DNA of 64,000 nt from Streptomyces sp. NBC_01408 (GCF_026340255.1 NZ_JAPEPJ010000001.1:1419001-1483000), one strand, 5' to 3'. Shown: positions 51,157 through 60,771, counted from the first letter of the stretch. Translations and numbers: made by a program. The notes: generated from the letters alone by a model not told the origin.

Positions 51157-52893
51157 TCAGAGCGGGGCCTCCCACACCAGGGTGGTGCCGCCGCCGTCCT
51201 CGCCGAGGCCCGGGCCGTACGAGCTCGCGCCTCCCAGGGACTCGGCCCGGCGCCGCAGGTTCCGCAGCCCGCTGCGCCGTCCGCCCTGGGCGATGCCCAC
51301 CCCGTCGTCGGCGACCTCCAGCCGCACGCCGGGGCGCCCGTCGGCCAGCGTGATGGTGGAGTCCACCACCACCTCGATCCGCGAGGCGTCCGCGTGCCGG
51401 AAGGCATTCGACAGGGCCTCGCGGAGCGCCGCGATCAGGTTCTTGCCGACCAGCTCGCCCACGGCCGCGTCGATCGGGCCGAGGAAGCGGTGTGCGGGCT
51501 TGAAGCCCAGCGGTACAGCGGCCATGTTGATCTCCCGCAGTACCCGGGTGCGCAGCCCCGACGGGGCCTCCGCCGGGCCCTGCTGGAGGGCGAAGATCGC
51601 GGTGCGGATCTCCTGGATCGTCACGTCCAGCTCGTCCACGGCCTTGCCGACCCCGTCGCGGACCTCGGGGACGATGGACCGGCGCTGGGCCCCCTCCAGC
51701 ATCATCCCGGTGGCGAACAGCCGCTGGATGACCAGGTCATGGAGATCGCGGGCGATCCGGTCGCGGTCCTCGAACACGGCGAGCCGCTCCCGGTCGCGCT
51801 GGGCCTCGGCCATCATCAGGGCGAGCGCCGCCTGGGAGGCGAACTGCGTGGCCAGGGTCCGCTCGGCCTCGCTGAAGGGACGGGTGCCTCGGGCCCTGGG
51901 GGTGACCAGGGCGCCCAGCACCCGCCCGCCGCTGTGCAGCGGCAGCATCATGCAGGGCCCGAACTGGCTGGTGAGCTTGCTGATCATGCGGGGGTCGGAC
52001 GCGGCGTCGTCGACGAAGACCGGCTCGCCGTGCAGCAGTCTGTCCACCACCGGGCTCTCGGCCGGGATCACCACACCCAGCGAGGTGGCCGGGTTCTCGG
52101 CGGAGACGGCGACGATCTCCATCCCGCCGTCCAGGGCCGGCAGCATCACGATTCCCGCGGAGGAGTCCGCCAGGCGGCGGGCCTGCTCGGCGACGACCAC
52201 GAGGGCATCGTCCGCGTCCCCGCCGGACAGCAGGGCGGTGGTGACGGCCACCGAGCCGTCGATCCAGCGTTCGCGCTGGGTGGCGGCCTCGTAGAGCCGG
52301 GCGTTGCCGATGGCGATGCCCGCCTCGGTCGCCAGCACCCGGACCATGTGGACGTCGTAGTCGCTGAACTCGCCGCCACCGTTCTTCTCGGCGAGGTAGA
52401 GGTTTCCGAAGATCTCCCCCTGCACCCTGATCGGAACGCCGAGGAAGGTCCTCATCGGCGGGTGGCGCTCCGGGAATCCGGCCGAGCGCGGGTCCTTGGT
52501 CAGATCGGCGAGGCGCACCGTGTCCGGATGCGAGATCAGCGCGCCCAGCAGCCCCCGCTTCCCGTCCGGGCGGTGGCCGATCTTCCGGGCGAGCTCGGAG
52601 CTGATCCCGTAGGTGACGAAGTCCGAAAGCCCGCGGCCCTCGGTGTCCACGACACCGATCGCCGCGTAGCGGGCGTCCGCCAGCTCGGCCGCGGTCTCGC
52701 AGATGCGGTCCAGTGTGGAGTGCAGTTCCAGTCCGGTCCCGACCGACCTCATGGCTTCCAGCAGTTGCGGCACCCGGGCCGTGAGCTCGGTGGACAGGCC
52801 CTGGAGACTCCTGGTGGCCTGGGTCGCGGCCTCCAGGGGGTCCGGCGTTCCCGGTGATGGATCCGACGGTTGCGGGGACTCCTGCACTGACAT
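51157..52893 (-). CDS. GAF-GAF sensor histidine kinase, DevS/DosS-like
   Basis: 578 residues. Tandem GAF domains (about 58-200 and 225-365), then HisKA_3 with H385 (DRDRIARDLHDLVIQ) and a HATPase (EALSNAFRHADAS, GRRSGLRNLRRRAES). GAF-A has RHPPMRTFLGVP with H144 placed like the proximal haem ligand (H149) of mycobacterial DevS/DosS, which sense O2, NO and CO. No transmembrane segment. ATG 52893. It lies 14 bp downstream of the cydDC stop on the same strand, linking gas sensing with the low-oxygen oxidase. No response regulator is adjacent, so it is an orphan kinase. Confidence 0.9.
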   Translation of the reverse strand: MSVQESPQPSDPSPGTPDPLEAATQATRSLQGLSTELTARVPQLLEAMRSVGTGLELHSTLDRICETAAELADARYAAIGVVDTEGRGLSDFVTYGISSELARKIGHRPDGKRGLLGALISHPDTVRLADLTKDPRSAGFPERHPPMRTFLGVPIRVQGEIFGNLYLAEKNGGGEFSDYDVHMVRVLATEAGIAIGNARLYEAATQRERWIDGSVAVTTALLSGGDADDALVVVAEQARRLADSSAGIVMLPALDGGMEIVAVSAENPATSLGVVIPAESPVVDRLLHGEPVFVDDAASDPRMISKLTSQFGPCMMLPLHSGGRVLGALVTPRARGTRPFSEAERTLATQFASQAALALMMAEAQRDRERLAVFEDRDRIARDLHDLVIQRLFATGMMLEGAQRRSIVPEVRDGVGKAVDELDVTIQEIRTAIFALQQGPAEAPSGLRTRVLREINMAAVPLGFKPAHRFLGPIDAAVGELVGKNLIAALREALSNAFRHADASRIEVVVDSTITLADGRPGVRLEVADDGVGIAQGGRRSGLRNLRRRAESLGGASSYGPGLGEDGGGTTLVWEAPL

Positions 52894-52907
52894 GACCTTG
52901 AGACTAG

Positions 52908-55900
52908 TTAGTCCCGATTGGTGGGGAAAGTTGCAGCGCGAGCAAAGTCGGCCCGGTGAAACTCGGCCACGCTCCCGTCAGCCGCCCTCTCCCGTTCCAG
53001 CAGCCGCCGCAGCGGCCCCTCCGCTGCCGCCAGCTCCGCGTACCCGCCACGTTGCACGACCGCCCCGCGGTCCAGTACGAGGACCTCGTCGACCGCCTCC
53101 AGACCCGCCAGCCGGTGCGTGATCAGCACGGTGGTACGCCCCACGGTGGCGGCCAGCAGATCCGCCGTCAGGGCGTCGGCCATGGCCAGGTCCAGGTGCT
53201 CGGCCGGCTCGTCCAGGACCAGTACGGGGAAGTCGGCGAGCAGGGCCCGGGCCAGGGCCAGGCGCTGGCGCTGGCCGCCGGATATCCGCTCACCGTGCTC
53301 GCCGACCAAGGTGTCCAGCCCGTCCGGCAGCCCGTCGGCCCACTCCAGCAGCCGGGCCGCGGCCAGCGCCTCCCGCAGCTCCTCCTCGCTCGCCCCGGTC
53401 CGGGCCAGCCGCAGGTTCTCCCGCACCGAGCTGTCGAAGAGGTGCGCGTCCTGGGCGCAGAGGCCGACGACGGTCCGTACGTCGTCGCCGTCGAGCAGCC
53501 GCGCATCCGTCCCGCCCAGGGTGTACAAGCCTTCGCGCGGGTCCAGGAAGCGCAGCAGGACCTGGGCCAGCGTGGTCTTGCCCGAGCCCGAGGGACCGAC
53601 GACGGCGATGCGGCGGCCGGCTTCCAGGGTGAGGTCCAGCCCGTGCAGCGCGTCCCGCTCCTGCCCGGGGTGCCGGGCGGCGAGCCCCGTCAGCCGCAGC
53701 GGGAAGGCCTCGGCGGGGATCCGGTGCGCCTGTTCGGGCTCGGCGACCGGGACCGGCGCGTCGATGACCTCGTAGACCCGCTCGGCGCTACGCCGCACCC
53801 GCTGGCGGTACTGGACGGCGAGCGGAAGCCCGTTGACCGCCTCGAAGGCTGCCAGGGGAGTCAGTACGGCGACGGCCATGGCCACCCCGGACAGCCGCCC
53901 CTCGTGAACCGCGCTCGCGGCAACAGCCGCGGCGGCCACGACGGTGAGCCCGCAGACCAGCGCGGACAGTCCGCTGCCCAGCCCGGTGGCGGCCGCCCCC
54001 CGCGCGGCGATGCCCGTCAGCACGCCGTCGCTCTGCCGCGCGCGGTTCTTCCTGTCCTCCAAGGCGCCGGCGACGGTCAGTTCCGCGGTACCCGTGAGCA
54101 GATCGGCCACCCGGGTCGCGAGCTCGCCCCGTGCGGGCGCGAGCCTGCGCTCCGCGCGGCGGGCGCACGCCCCGCTGACCAACGGCACTCCGATGCCTGC
54201 GGCCAGCAGACCGCCTGCGAGGACGGCTCCGGCGGCGGGAAGCAGCCAGGTGGTGAAGGCCACGGACCCGGCGCCGACCAACACGGCGGTGCCGAGCGGC
54301 AGCAGCCAGCGCAGCCAGTAGTCCTGCAAGGCGTCGGCGTCGGCCACCAGCCGGGCCAGCAGATCCCCGCGGCGGTGCTCGCGCAGCCCGGCGGGCGCGA
54401 CCCGCTCCAGCCGGCGGTAGACCGACACCCGCAGGTCGGCGAGCATCCGCAGCACGGCGTCGTGCGAGACGAGCCGCTCGGCGTACCGGAAGACCGCCCG
54501 GCCCAGTCCGAAGGCGCGGGTGGCGGTGACGGCCACCATCAGGTAGAGCACGGGGGGCTGTTCGGAGGCCCGCGAGATGAGCCACCCGGACACGGCCATC
54601 AGCCCGACGCTGCACCCGACGGCCAGCGCCCCGAGCAGCAGTCCGAGCCGGAAGCGCCCTTGCCACGCCTGGGCCACGGCCCGCACCCGGCGCAGCGGAT
54701 CGGTCCCGCCCGTGTCCGTTCCCCCGTCGGCGCGTGCCTTCTCGGGCGCGGCACCGAGGATCCACTCCCCGGGGTCCCGGGCCGTCACAGAACCGGCCGC
54801 GGGAAGGGCAAGGTGAGGACGGTCGGCCTCGGGACCCGGTGCGGTGGAGCCCCCCGCCGTCATGGCCACCACCCGGTCGGCCACGGCGAGCAGGGCCGGC
54901 CGGTGCACCACCAGCACCACGGTCCGCCCCACGGCCAGCCGCCGGACCGCGTCCACGATGCCCGCCTCGGTCTCCCCGTCCAGCGCCGCCGTCGGCTCGT
55001 CCAGCAGGAGCACCGGCCGGTCGGCCAGGAACGCCCGTGCCAGGGCCAGGCGCTGTCGCTGTCCGGCGGACAGCCCGACGCCGCCCTCGCCCAGCAGGGT
55101 CTGCGCCCCACGCGGCAGGGCGGCTACGAACTCCCACGCCCCGGCGTTCCTCAAGGCCGCGTCCAGTTCGGCGTCGGAGGCCGTCGCCCTGGCCAGTCGC
55201 ACGTTCTCGGCGATCGTCCCGGCGAACAGGTGCGGCCGCTGCGGCACCCATGCGATCCGCTCGTGCCACTGCGCCGGAGCCAGATCGGCCAGGTCCACGC
55301 CTCCGACCCGGACCCGCCCCGCACTGGGTGTCACGAAGCCCAGCAGCACCTGGAGCAGGGTGGACTTGCCCACGCCGCTCGGGCCGGTGAGTGCCACGCA
55401 CTCCCCGGGCTCCACCGTCAGGGAGACGGGCCCGGGGGAGTCCTCGCCCCGCCCTTCGTACCGGACGGCGACCCCGTCGATCTCGATCCGCAACGGGGTG
55501 CCGGCCGGCAGCACCTTCTCACCGGCCGGGGCCGCCGCCGGGGTCTCCAGGACCGCGAAGATCTCCTCCGCGGCCGACAGCCCTTCCGCGGCGGCGTGGT
55601 ACTGCGCCCCTACCTGCCGCAGCGGCAAGTAGGCCTCGGGCGCCAGGATCAGGATGACCAGGCCCGTGTAGAGGTCCAGTTCCCCGTGGACCAGCCGCAT
55701 GCCGATGGTCACGGCCACCAGCGCCACCGAGAGGGTCGCCAGCAGCTCCAGGGCGAAGGACGAGAGGAAGGCGATGCGCAGGGTCCGCATCGTCGCGCGC
55801 CGGTAGTCGTCAGTGATCTTGCGGATGGACTCGGCTTGCGCCTTGGCCCGTCCGAACACCTTCAGCGTCGGAAGGCCGGCCACCACGTCCAGGAAGTGTC

Positions 55901-56492
55901 CCGACAGCCGGGACAGCAGCCGCCACTGACGGTCCATCCGGGACTGGGTGGCCATTCCGATGAGGACCATGAACAGGGGGATCAGGGGCAGCGTGACCAC
56001 GATGATGGCCGCCGACACCCAGTCCTCGGTGACGATCCGGGCGAGCACCGCCACCGGTACGACCACCGCGAGCCCCAGCTGGGGCAGGTAGCGGGAGAAG
56101 TAGTCGTCGAGGGCGTCCACGCCACGGGTGGCCAGCGCCACCAGGGACCCGGTCCGCTGGCCGGTCAGCCAGCCCGGCCCCAGCTCCGCCGCCCGCTCCA
56201 GCAACCGGCCCCGCAGCTCCGACTTGACCGCCGCGCCCGCCCGGTGCGCGGCGAGCTCCGTCAGCCAGGCGATCAGCCCGCGCCCCAGCGCCACGGCCGC
56301 GAGCAGCAGCAGTGGCGTCCGGAGCGCTTCGCCGTCCAGGCCCTCCTCGAAGGCGCCGACCACGATCTCGGCGATCAGCATCGCCTGACCGACGACCAGG
56401 CCCGCCCCGGCCAGACCCAGGGCCACCACCGCCCCCAGGAAGAGGCGGGTGGAGCGGGCGTACCGAAGCAGACGCGGATCGATCGGTTTCAC
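52908..56492 (-). CDS. cydCD: CydDC heterodimeric ABC exporter as one fused polypeptide
   Basis: About 1194 residues: CydD half (membrane domain 10-320, ATPase 345-560 with GPSGVGKST and LLLDEP) then CydC half (membrane domain about 625-910, ATPase with GPSGSGKTT, VLVLDEP). It exports cysteine/glutathione thiols and is needed to assemble cytochrome bd. The fusion is usual in Streptomyces. The start is inside parS site 7: ATG 56501 abuts GGGGG directly (too close), while GTG 56492 sits 9 nt from it, so I favour VKPIDPRLLRYA over MFHVKPIDP. Third gene of the cyd operon. Confidence 0.93.
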   Translation of the reverse strand: MKPIDPRLLRYARSTRLFLGAVVALGLAGAGLVVGQAMLIAEIVVGAFEEGLDGEALRTPLLLLAAVALGRGLIAWLTELAAHRAGAAVKSELRGRLLERAAELGPGWLTGQRTGSLVALATRGVDALDDYFSRYLPQLGLAVVVPVAVLARIVTEDWVSAAIIVVTLPLIPLFMVLIGMATQSRMDRQWRLLSRLSGHFLDVVAGLPTLKVFGRAKAQAESIRKITDDYRRATMRTLRIAFLSSFALELLATLSVALVAVTIGMRLVHGELDLYTGLVILILAPEAYLPLRQVGAQYHAAAEGLSAAEEIFAVLETPAAAPAGEKVLPAGTPLRIEIDGVAVRYEGRGEDSPGPVSLTVEPGECVALTGPSGVGKSTLLQVLLGFVTPSAGRVRVGGVDLADLAPAQWHERIAWVPQRPHLFAGTIAENVRLARATASDAELDAALRNAGAWEFVAALPRGAQTLLGEGGVGLSAGQRQRLALARAFLADRPVLLLDEPTAALDGETEAGIVDAVRRLAVGRTVVLVVHRPALLAVADRVVAMTAGGSTAPGPEADRPHLALPAAGSVTARDPGEWILGAAPEKARADGGTDTGGTDPLRRVRAVAQAWQGRFRLGLLLGALAVGCSVGLMAVSGWLISRASEQPPVLYLMVAVTATRAFGLGRAVFRYAERLVSHDAVLRMLADLRVSVYRRLERVAPAGLREHRRGDLLARLVADADALQDYWLRWLLPLGTAVLVGAGSVAFTTWLLPAAGAVLAGGLLAAGIGVPLVSGACARRAERRLAPARGELATRVADLLTGTAELTVAGALEDRKNRARQSDGVLTGIAARGAAATGLGSGLSALVCGLTVVAAAAVAASAVHEGRLSGVAMAVAVLTPLAAFEAVNGLPLAVQYRQRVRRSAERVYEVIDAPVPVAEPEQAHRIPAEAFPLRLTGLAARHPGQERDALHGLDLTLEAGRRIAVVGPSGSGKTTLAQVLLRFLDPREGLYTLGGTDARLLDGDDVRTVVGLCAQDAHLFDSSVRENLRLARTGASEEELREALAAARLLEWADGLPDGLDTLVGEHGERISGGQRQRLALARALLADFPVLVLDEPAEHLDLAMADALTADLLAATVGRTTVLITHRLAGLEAVDEVLVLDRGAVVQRGGYAELAAAEGPLRRLLERERAADGSVAEFHRADFARAATFPTNRD

Positions 56493-56500
56493 GTGAAACA
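56485..56500. promoter_or_regulatory. parS site 7 (one mismatch) at the cydDC start
   Basis: GGTTTCACGTGAAACA, first base off consensus. It covers the candidate start codons of cydDC, the only parS here that overlaps a translation start. Confidence 0.85.
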
Positions 56501-56585
56501 TCCCCCAGAGACAGGGCAGGGCCGGACCGGCGGGTCAGTCGTCCGAAATCCTCGGTACACCGAGGACCTCAGCGCATCCAGTGCG

Positions 56586-57587
56586 TCAGTGCACATCGAC
56601 GATGTGCTGCGTCCCGATCCGCTTGCGGAACACCCAGTACGTCCAGCCCTGGTAGAGCAGGACGAGCGGCGTGGCCACTCCCGCGCACCAGGTCATGATC
56701 TTCAGGGTGTACGGGCTGGACGAGGCGTTGGTGACCGTGAGGTTCCAGGCGTCGTCCAGCGAGGACGGCATGACGTTCGGGAAGAGTGTCAGGAAGAGCA
56801 TCGCGACGGCCGCCGCGATGGTGACCCCGGACAGTGCGAACGACCAGCCCTCACGGCCCGCCAGGTTGAAGCCGAGGGCCGCGAGCAGCGCCACCACGGC
56901 GACGGCCATCGCGATCAGGCTCTTGCCGTCGCCGCGCGAGACCTGGGTCCAGATCAGGAAGACGAGTGCCAGGACGGCCGTGACCACACCGAGCCGGGTG
57001 GCCAGTGTGCGCGAGCGGTCCCGGATGTCACCGACCGTCTTGAGCGAGGTGAAGACCGCGCCGTGGAAGGTGAACAGGGTGAGGGTGACCAGGCCGCCGA
57101 GGATCGAGTAGACGTTGAGCAGATCGAAGAGGCTGCCGACGTACTCCATGTCCTGGTCGATCTTCACGCCGCGCACGATGTTGGCGAAGGCCACGCCCCA
57201 CAGGAACGCGGGTATCAGCGAGGTCCAGAAGATCGCGTGTTCCCAGTTGGTCTGCCACCTGTCCTCGGGACGCTTGTGCCGGTACTCGAAGGCGACACCG
57301 CGGATGATCAGGCAGACCAGGATGAGCAGCAGCGGCAGATAGAAGCCGGAGAAGAGGGTGGCGTACCAGTCGGGGAAGGCGGCGAAGGTCGCGCCGCCGG
57401 CCGTGAGCAGCCAGACCTCGTTGCCGTCCCACACGGGCCCGATCGTGTTGATCAGGACCCGCTTCTCCTTGCGGTCGCGGGCGAGCAGCTTGGTCAGTAC
57501 GCCGACTCCGAAGTCGAAGCCCTCCAGGAAGAAGTAGCCGGTCCACAGGACGGCGATGAGCACGAACCAGACGTCATGGAGTTGCAT
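56586..57587 (-). CDS. cydB: cytochrome bd ubiquinol oxidase subunit II
   Basis: 333 residues, eight to nine transmembrane helices. The N-terminus MQLHDVWFVLIAVLWTGYFFLEGFDFGVG is the family signature, followed by GPVWDGNEVWLL. With CydA it reduces O2 to water with high affinity and without proton pumping. ATG 57587 has GGGGA upstream; 18 bp after cydA. CydB intact. Confidence 0.95.
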   Translation of the reverse strand: MQLHDVWFVLIAVLWTGYFFLEGFDFGVGVLTKLLARDRKEKRVLINTIGPVWDGNEVWLLTAGGATFAAFPDWYATLFSGFYLPLLLILVCLIIRGVAFEYRHKRPEDRWQTNWEHAIFWTSLIPAFLWGVAFANIVRGVKIDQDMEYVGSLFDLLNVYSILGGLVTLTLFTFHGAVFTSLKTVGDIRDRSRTLATRLGVVTAVLALVFLIWTQVSRGDGKSLIAMAVAVVALLAALGFNLAGREGWSFALSGVTIAAAVAMLFLTLFPNVMPSSLDDAWNLTVTNASSSPYTLKIMTWCAGVATPLVLLYQGWTYWVFRKRIGTQHIVDVH

Positions 57588-57605
57588 GGTGTGGTCCCCT
57601 CAGCC

Positions 57606-59111
57606 TCAGTACGAGAAGGCCATCGGCCGGTCAGGGTTCTTGTCGTCCCCGCCGATCTTGGTGGGCGGGTTCAGGTCGGCCTCGGTGAGCTCGGGCGGCC
57701 CGGCCTTGACGTACTTCACGAGCAGCTTGACCTCGATCACCGCGAGTACGGCGTAGAGCAGCGTGAAGCCGATCATCGAGGTGAGCACCTCGCCCTGGGA
57801 GACGTGGGGCGAGACCGCGTCACGGGTGCGCAGGACTCCGTAGACCACCCACGGCTGGCGGCCCATCTCGGTGAAGATCCAGCCCCAGGAATTGGCGATC
57901 AGCGGGAAGAGCATGGTCCACAGCGCGAGGATCCAGTACCACTTGGCGAACTTGGGGCTCAGCGCGCCCTTGAAGAGGACCAGGTGCGGGACTTCGTCGT
58001 CCCCGGTGCGCAGTCCCGGCGGCAGCAGGAACTTCCTGCGGGTCAGCCACATCCCCAGCACTCCGACGCCGAGCGAGGCCATGCCGAAGCCGATCATCCA
58101 CCGGAAGCCCCAGTAGGCAACGGCGATGTTGGGCCGGTAGTCGCCGGGGCCGAACTTCTCCTGCTGAGCCTTGTTGACGTCGTTGATGCCCGGGACGAAA
58201 GAGGTGAAGTCGTCGTTGGCCAGGAAGGACAGCAGGCCGGGGATCTCTATCGCGACCTTGTTGTGGCCCTTGTCGACGTCGCCGTAGGCGAAGACCGAGA
58301 AGGGCGCCGGCGCCTCGCCGTCCCAGAGCGCCTCGGCGGCGGCCATCTTCATCGGCTGCTGCTTGTACATCACCTTGCCGAGCAGGTCACCGCTGATGGC
58401 CGTGCCCAAACCGGCGATGATCATGACGGTCAGGCCGAGTCGCAGCGAGGTCCGCATCACCGGGATGTGCCTCTTGCGCGCCAGGTGGAAGGCGGCGATG
58501 CCGACCATGAACGCGCCGCCGACGAGGAAGGCGGCCGTGATGGTGTGGAAGAACTGGGTGAGCGCCGTGTTCTGGGTGAGCACGAGCCAGAAGTCGGTGA
58601 GCTCGGCCCGGCCCCGCTCCTCGTTGATGCGGTACCCGACGGGGTGCTGCATCCAGGAGTTGGCCGCGAGGATGAAGTAGGCCGACAGGACGGTCCCGAT
58701 GGACACCATCCAGATGCAGGCCAGGTGGATCTTCTTGGGCAGCTTGTCCCAGCCGAAGATCCACAGGCCGATGAAGGTCGACTCGAAGAAGAAGGCGATC
58801 AGCGCTTCGAAGGCCAGCGGGGCCCCGAAGATGTCACCGACGAACCGCGAGTAGTCGGACCAGTTCATGCCGAACTGGAACTCCTGGACGATGCCGGTGA
58901 CGACGCCCATCGCGATATTGATCAAGAAAAGCTTTCCCCAGAACTTCGTGGCCCTGAGGTACTTCTCCTTCTCGGTGCGCACCCATGCGGTCTGCAGCCC
59001 GGCCGTGAGCGCGGCGAGGGAGATCGTCAGCGGGACGAACAGGAAGTGATAGACGGTGGTAATACCGAACTGCCATCGCGCCAGCGTCTCCGGCGCCAAA
59101 GCCAGGTCCAC
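57606..59111 (-). CDS. cydA: cytochrome bd ubiquinol oxidase subunit I
   Basis: 501 residues, about nine helices. The haem ligand His near the N-terminus is H22 (TVYHFLFVPLTI), the b558 His is in QFFHTITAAFL, and MQHPVGYRI is the GRW/quinol-loop neighbourhood. The Q-loop is short, as in actinobacterial CydA. GTG 59111 has GAAGGAG 9 nt upstream and removes a longer frame that runs through the Rex operator. Expression is expected to be repressed by Rex at low NADH/NAD+. Confidence 0.94.
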   Translation of the reverse strand: MDLALAPETLARWQFGITTVYHFLFVPLTISLAALTAGLQTAWVRTEKEKYLRATKFWGKLFLINIAMGVVTGIVQEFQFGMNWSDYSRFVGDIFGAPLAFEALIAFFFESTFIGLWIFGWDKLPKKIHLACIWMVSIGTVLSAYFILAANSWMQHPVGYRINEERGRAELTDFWLVLTQNTALTQFFHTITAAFLVGGAFMVGIAAFHLARKRHIPVMRTSLRLGLTVMIIAGLGTAISGDLLGKVMYKQQPMKMAAAEALWDGEAPAPFSVFAYGDVDKGHNKVAIEIPGLLSFLANDDFTSFVPGINDVNKAQQEKFGPGDYRPNIAVAYWGFRWMIGFGMASLGVGVLGMWLTRRKFLLPPGLRTGDDEVPHLVLFKGALSPKFAKWYWILALWTMLFPLIANSWGWIFTEMGRQPWVVYGVLRTRDAVSPHVSQGEVLTSMIGFTLLYAVLAVIEVKLLVKYVKAGPPELTEADLNPPTKIGGDDKNPDRPMAFSY

Positions 59112-59195
59112 GTCGTCGTCTCCTTCGGTCGCCGTGGTCAGAGCGGCAGTCTGCCTGTCGTGTCCCGCCCAATACGGGAGGAAGTAGGACACGCT

Positions 59196-59211
59196 TGTGA
59201 ACGCGTTCACA
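59196..59211. promoter_or_regulatory. Rex operator (ROP) upstream of cydA
   Basis: TGTGAACGCGTTCACA is a perfect palindrome matching the Streptomyces Rex site (TGTGAAC-N-GTTCACA pattern). It overlaps a second inverted repeat, CTTGTGAA (59194-59201) with TTCACAAG (59212-59219). Rex is a NADH-sensing repressor of cydABCD in S. coelicolor. Confidence 0.92.
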
Positions 59212-59298
59212 TTCACAAGCATTATGTCCTACCGGCATCCGGCGTAATCAGGCGGGGTCCCACTAGCCAAGAAATTCAACAGATTGTTGAATACGGCC

Positions 59299-59667
59299 AT
59301 GCAGATACGAATCTCCTGGCCTGCGGGCCAGCTCACCGCAACCCTCGACGAGACCCCGACCAGCAAGGCGCTGGCCGAGGCCCTTCCGATCTCCGCCTCC
59401 GCGAACACCTGGGGTGAGGAGGTCTACTTCGACACCGGCGTCTCCGTGGCGCTGGAGCACGACGCCCGGCAGGTCGTCGAACCCGGCACGGTCGCGTTCT
59501 GGACCGAGGGCGACGCGCTCGCGCTCCCCTACGGCCCGACTCCCATCTCGCGCGGAGGCGAGAGCCGCCTGGCGAGCCCGTGCAACGTGCTCGGCTCGTT
59601 CGACGGCGACCCCCGCCTGCTGTCGACCGTCCGCGACGGCGACCCGGTCCGCGTGGAACTGGCGTAA
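59299..59667 (+). CDS. cyclophilin-like fold protein
   Basis: 122 residues, all-beta, matching the small bacterial cyclophilin-like family (PF04126 type): TWGEEVYFDTGVSV, VVEPGTVAFWTEGDALALPYGPTPIS. These lack proven peptidyl-prolyl isomerase activity. ATG 59299 is preferred over an in-frame TTG at 59284. Divergent from cydA by 187 bp; a hairpin separates it from hisC. Confidence 0.82.
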   Translation: MQIRISWPAGQLTATLDETPTSKALAEALPISASANTWGEEVYFDTGVSVALEHDARQVVEPGTVAFWTEGDALALPYGPTPISRGGESRLASPCNVLGSFDGDPRLLSTVRDGDPVRVELA

Positions 59668-59685
59668 CGGCCCCCGACGGGGCCG
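59668..59685. terminator. bidirectional hairpin
   Basis: CGGCCCC pairs with GGGGCCG (7 bp, 4-nt loop) between the convergent cyclophilin-like and hisC genes; it begins 1 bp after the plus-strand stop. Confidence 0.6.
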
Positions 59686-59691
59686 ACCGCC

Positions 59692-60771
59692 CTACAGCTC
59701 CTTGAAGAACGCCTCGGCCGTGTGCAGGAAGAGGTCGTTCGCCTCGGTCTCACCGATCGTGACCCGCAGGCCTTCACCCGCGAAGGGCCGGACCACCACA
59801 CCGGCCTTCTCGCAGGCCGCCGCGAAGTCGGCGGTCCGCTCCCCCAGCCGCATCCACACGAAGTTCGCCTGAGTGTCCGGGACCGTCCAGCCCTGAGCGA
59901 TCAGCGTCTCGTGGACCCGGTTGCGCTCGCACACCAGCGCCCCGACGCGGCCCATCAGCTCGTCCTCCGCACGCAGCGAAGCGACCGCCGCGTCCTGGGC
60001 GAGCTGGCTGACGCCGAAGGGCACCGCCGTCTTGCGCAGCGCCGCGGCCACCGGCTCGTGCGCCACGGCGAACCCGACCCGCAGGCCGGCCAGGCCGTAC
60101 GCCTTGGAGAACGTGCGCAGCACGGCCACGTTCGGCCGGCTGCGGTACAGCTCGATGCCGTCCGGCACGTCCGCGTCGCGTACGAACTCGCGGTAGGCCT
60201 CGTCCAGCACCACCAGGATGTCGGAGGGCACCCGGTCCAGGAACCGCTCCAGCTCGGCACGGCGTACGGCGGTGCCCGTGGGGTTGTTGGGGTTGCAGAC
60301 GAAGATCAGCCGGGTCCGCTCGGTGATCGCCTCGGCCATCGCGTCCAGGTCGTGCACGTCCCCGTCCGTCAGCGGTACCCGCACGGAGGTCGCACCCGAG
60401 ATCTGCGTGATGATCGGGTACGCCTCGAAGGAGCGCCAGGCGTACATGACCTCGTCGCCCGGGCCGGCCGTCGACTGGATCAGCGACTGGGCCACACCCA
60501 CCGAGCCGGTGCCGGTGGCAACGTGCTCGACCGGCACCCCGAACCGCTCCGCGAGCTCGTTCACCAGGCCGGTGCAGGCCATGTCCGGGTACCGGTTGAA
60601 GTTCCCGGCCGCCGCGACCGCGGTCTCCAGTACCCCGGGCAGCGGCGGGTACGGGTTCTCGTTCGAGGACAGCTTGTAGGCAACGGCCCCGCCCGCGGCC
60701 GCGGGCTTGCCGGGCTTGTATGTCGGAATGCCGTCCAGCTCGGCGCGCAGCTTCGGGCTCTTCTCGCTCAC
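59692..60771 (-). CDS. hisC: histidinol-phosphate/aromatic aminotransferase
   Basis: 359 residues, fold type I PLP enzyme. [11 protein letters not shown] substrate region, [22 protein letters not shown] and PLP lysine motif [15 protein letters not shown] are present. It could be the histidine-pathway HisC or a paralogous aromatic aminotransferase; the other his genes are not nearby, so the paralogue reading (hisC2/pat) is quite possible. GTG 60771 has GGAGGACC 7 nt upstream. Confidence 0.88.
   Translation of the reverse strand: MSEKSPKLRAELDGIPTYKPGKPAAAGGAVAYKLSSNENPYPPLPGVLETAVAAAGNFNRYPDMACTGLVNELAERFGVPVEHVATGTGSVGVAQSLIQSTAGPGDEVMYAWRSFEAYPIITQISGATSVRVPLTDGDVHDLDAMAEAITERTRLIFVCNPNNPTGTAVRRAELERFLDRVPSDILVVLDEAYREFVRDADVPDGIELYRSRPNVAVLRTFSKAYGLAGLRVGFAVAHEPVAAALRKTAVPFGVSQLAQDAAVASLRAEDELMGRVGALVCERNRVHETLIAQGWTVPDTQANFVWMRLGERTADFAAACEKAGVVVRPFAGEGLRVTIGETEANDLFLHTAEAFFKEL

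Noticed and set aside
52956..59417. A 2153-codon open frame on the plus strand
   Set aside because: It is antisense to cydDC, cydB and cydA, Gly/Gln/Arg/His-rich with no domains; long shadow frames are expected in high-GC DNA.
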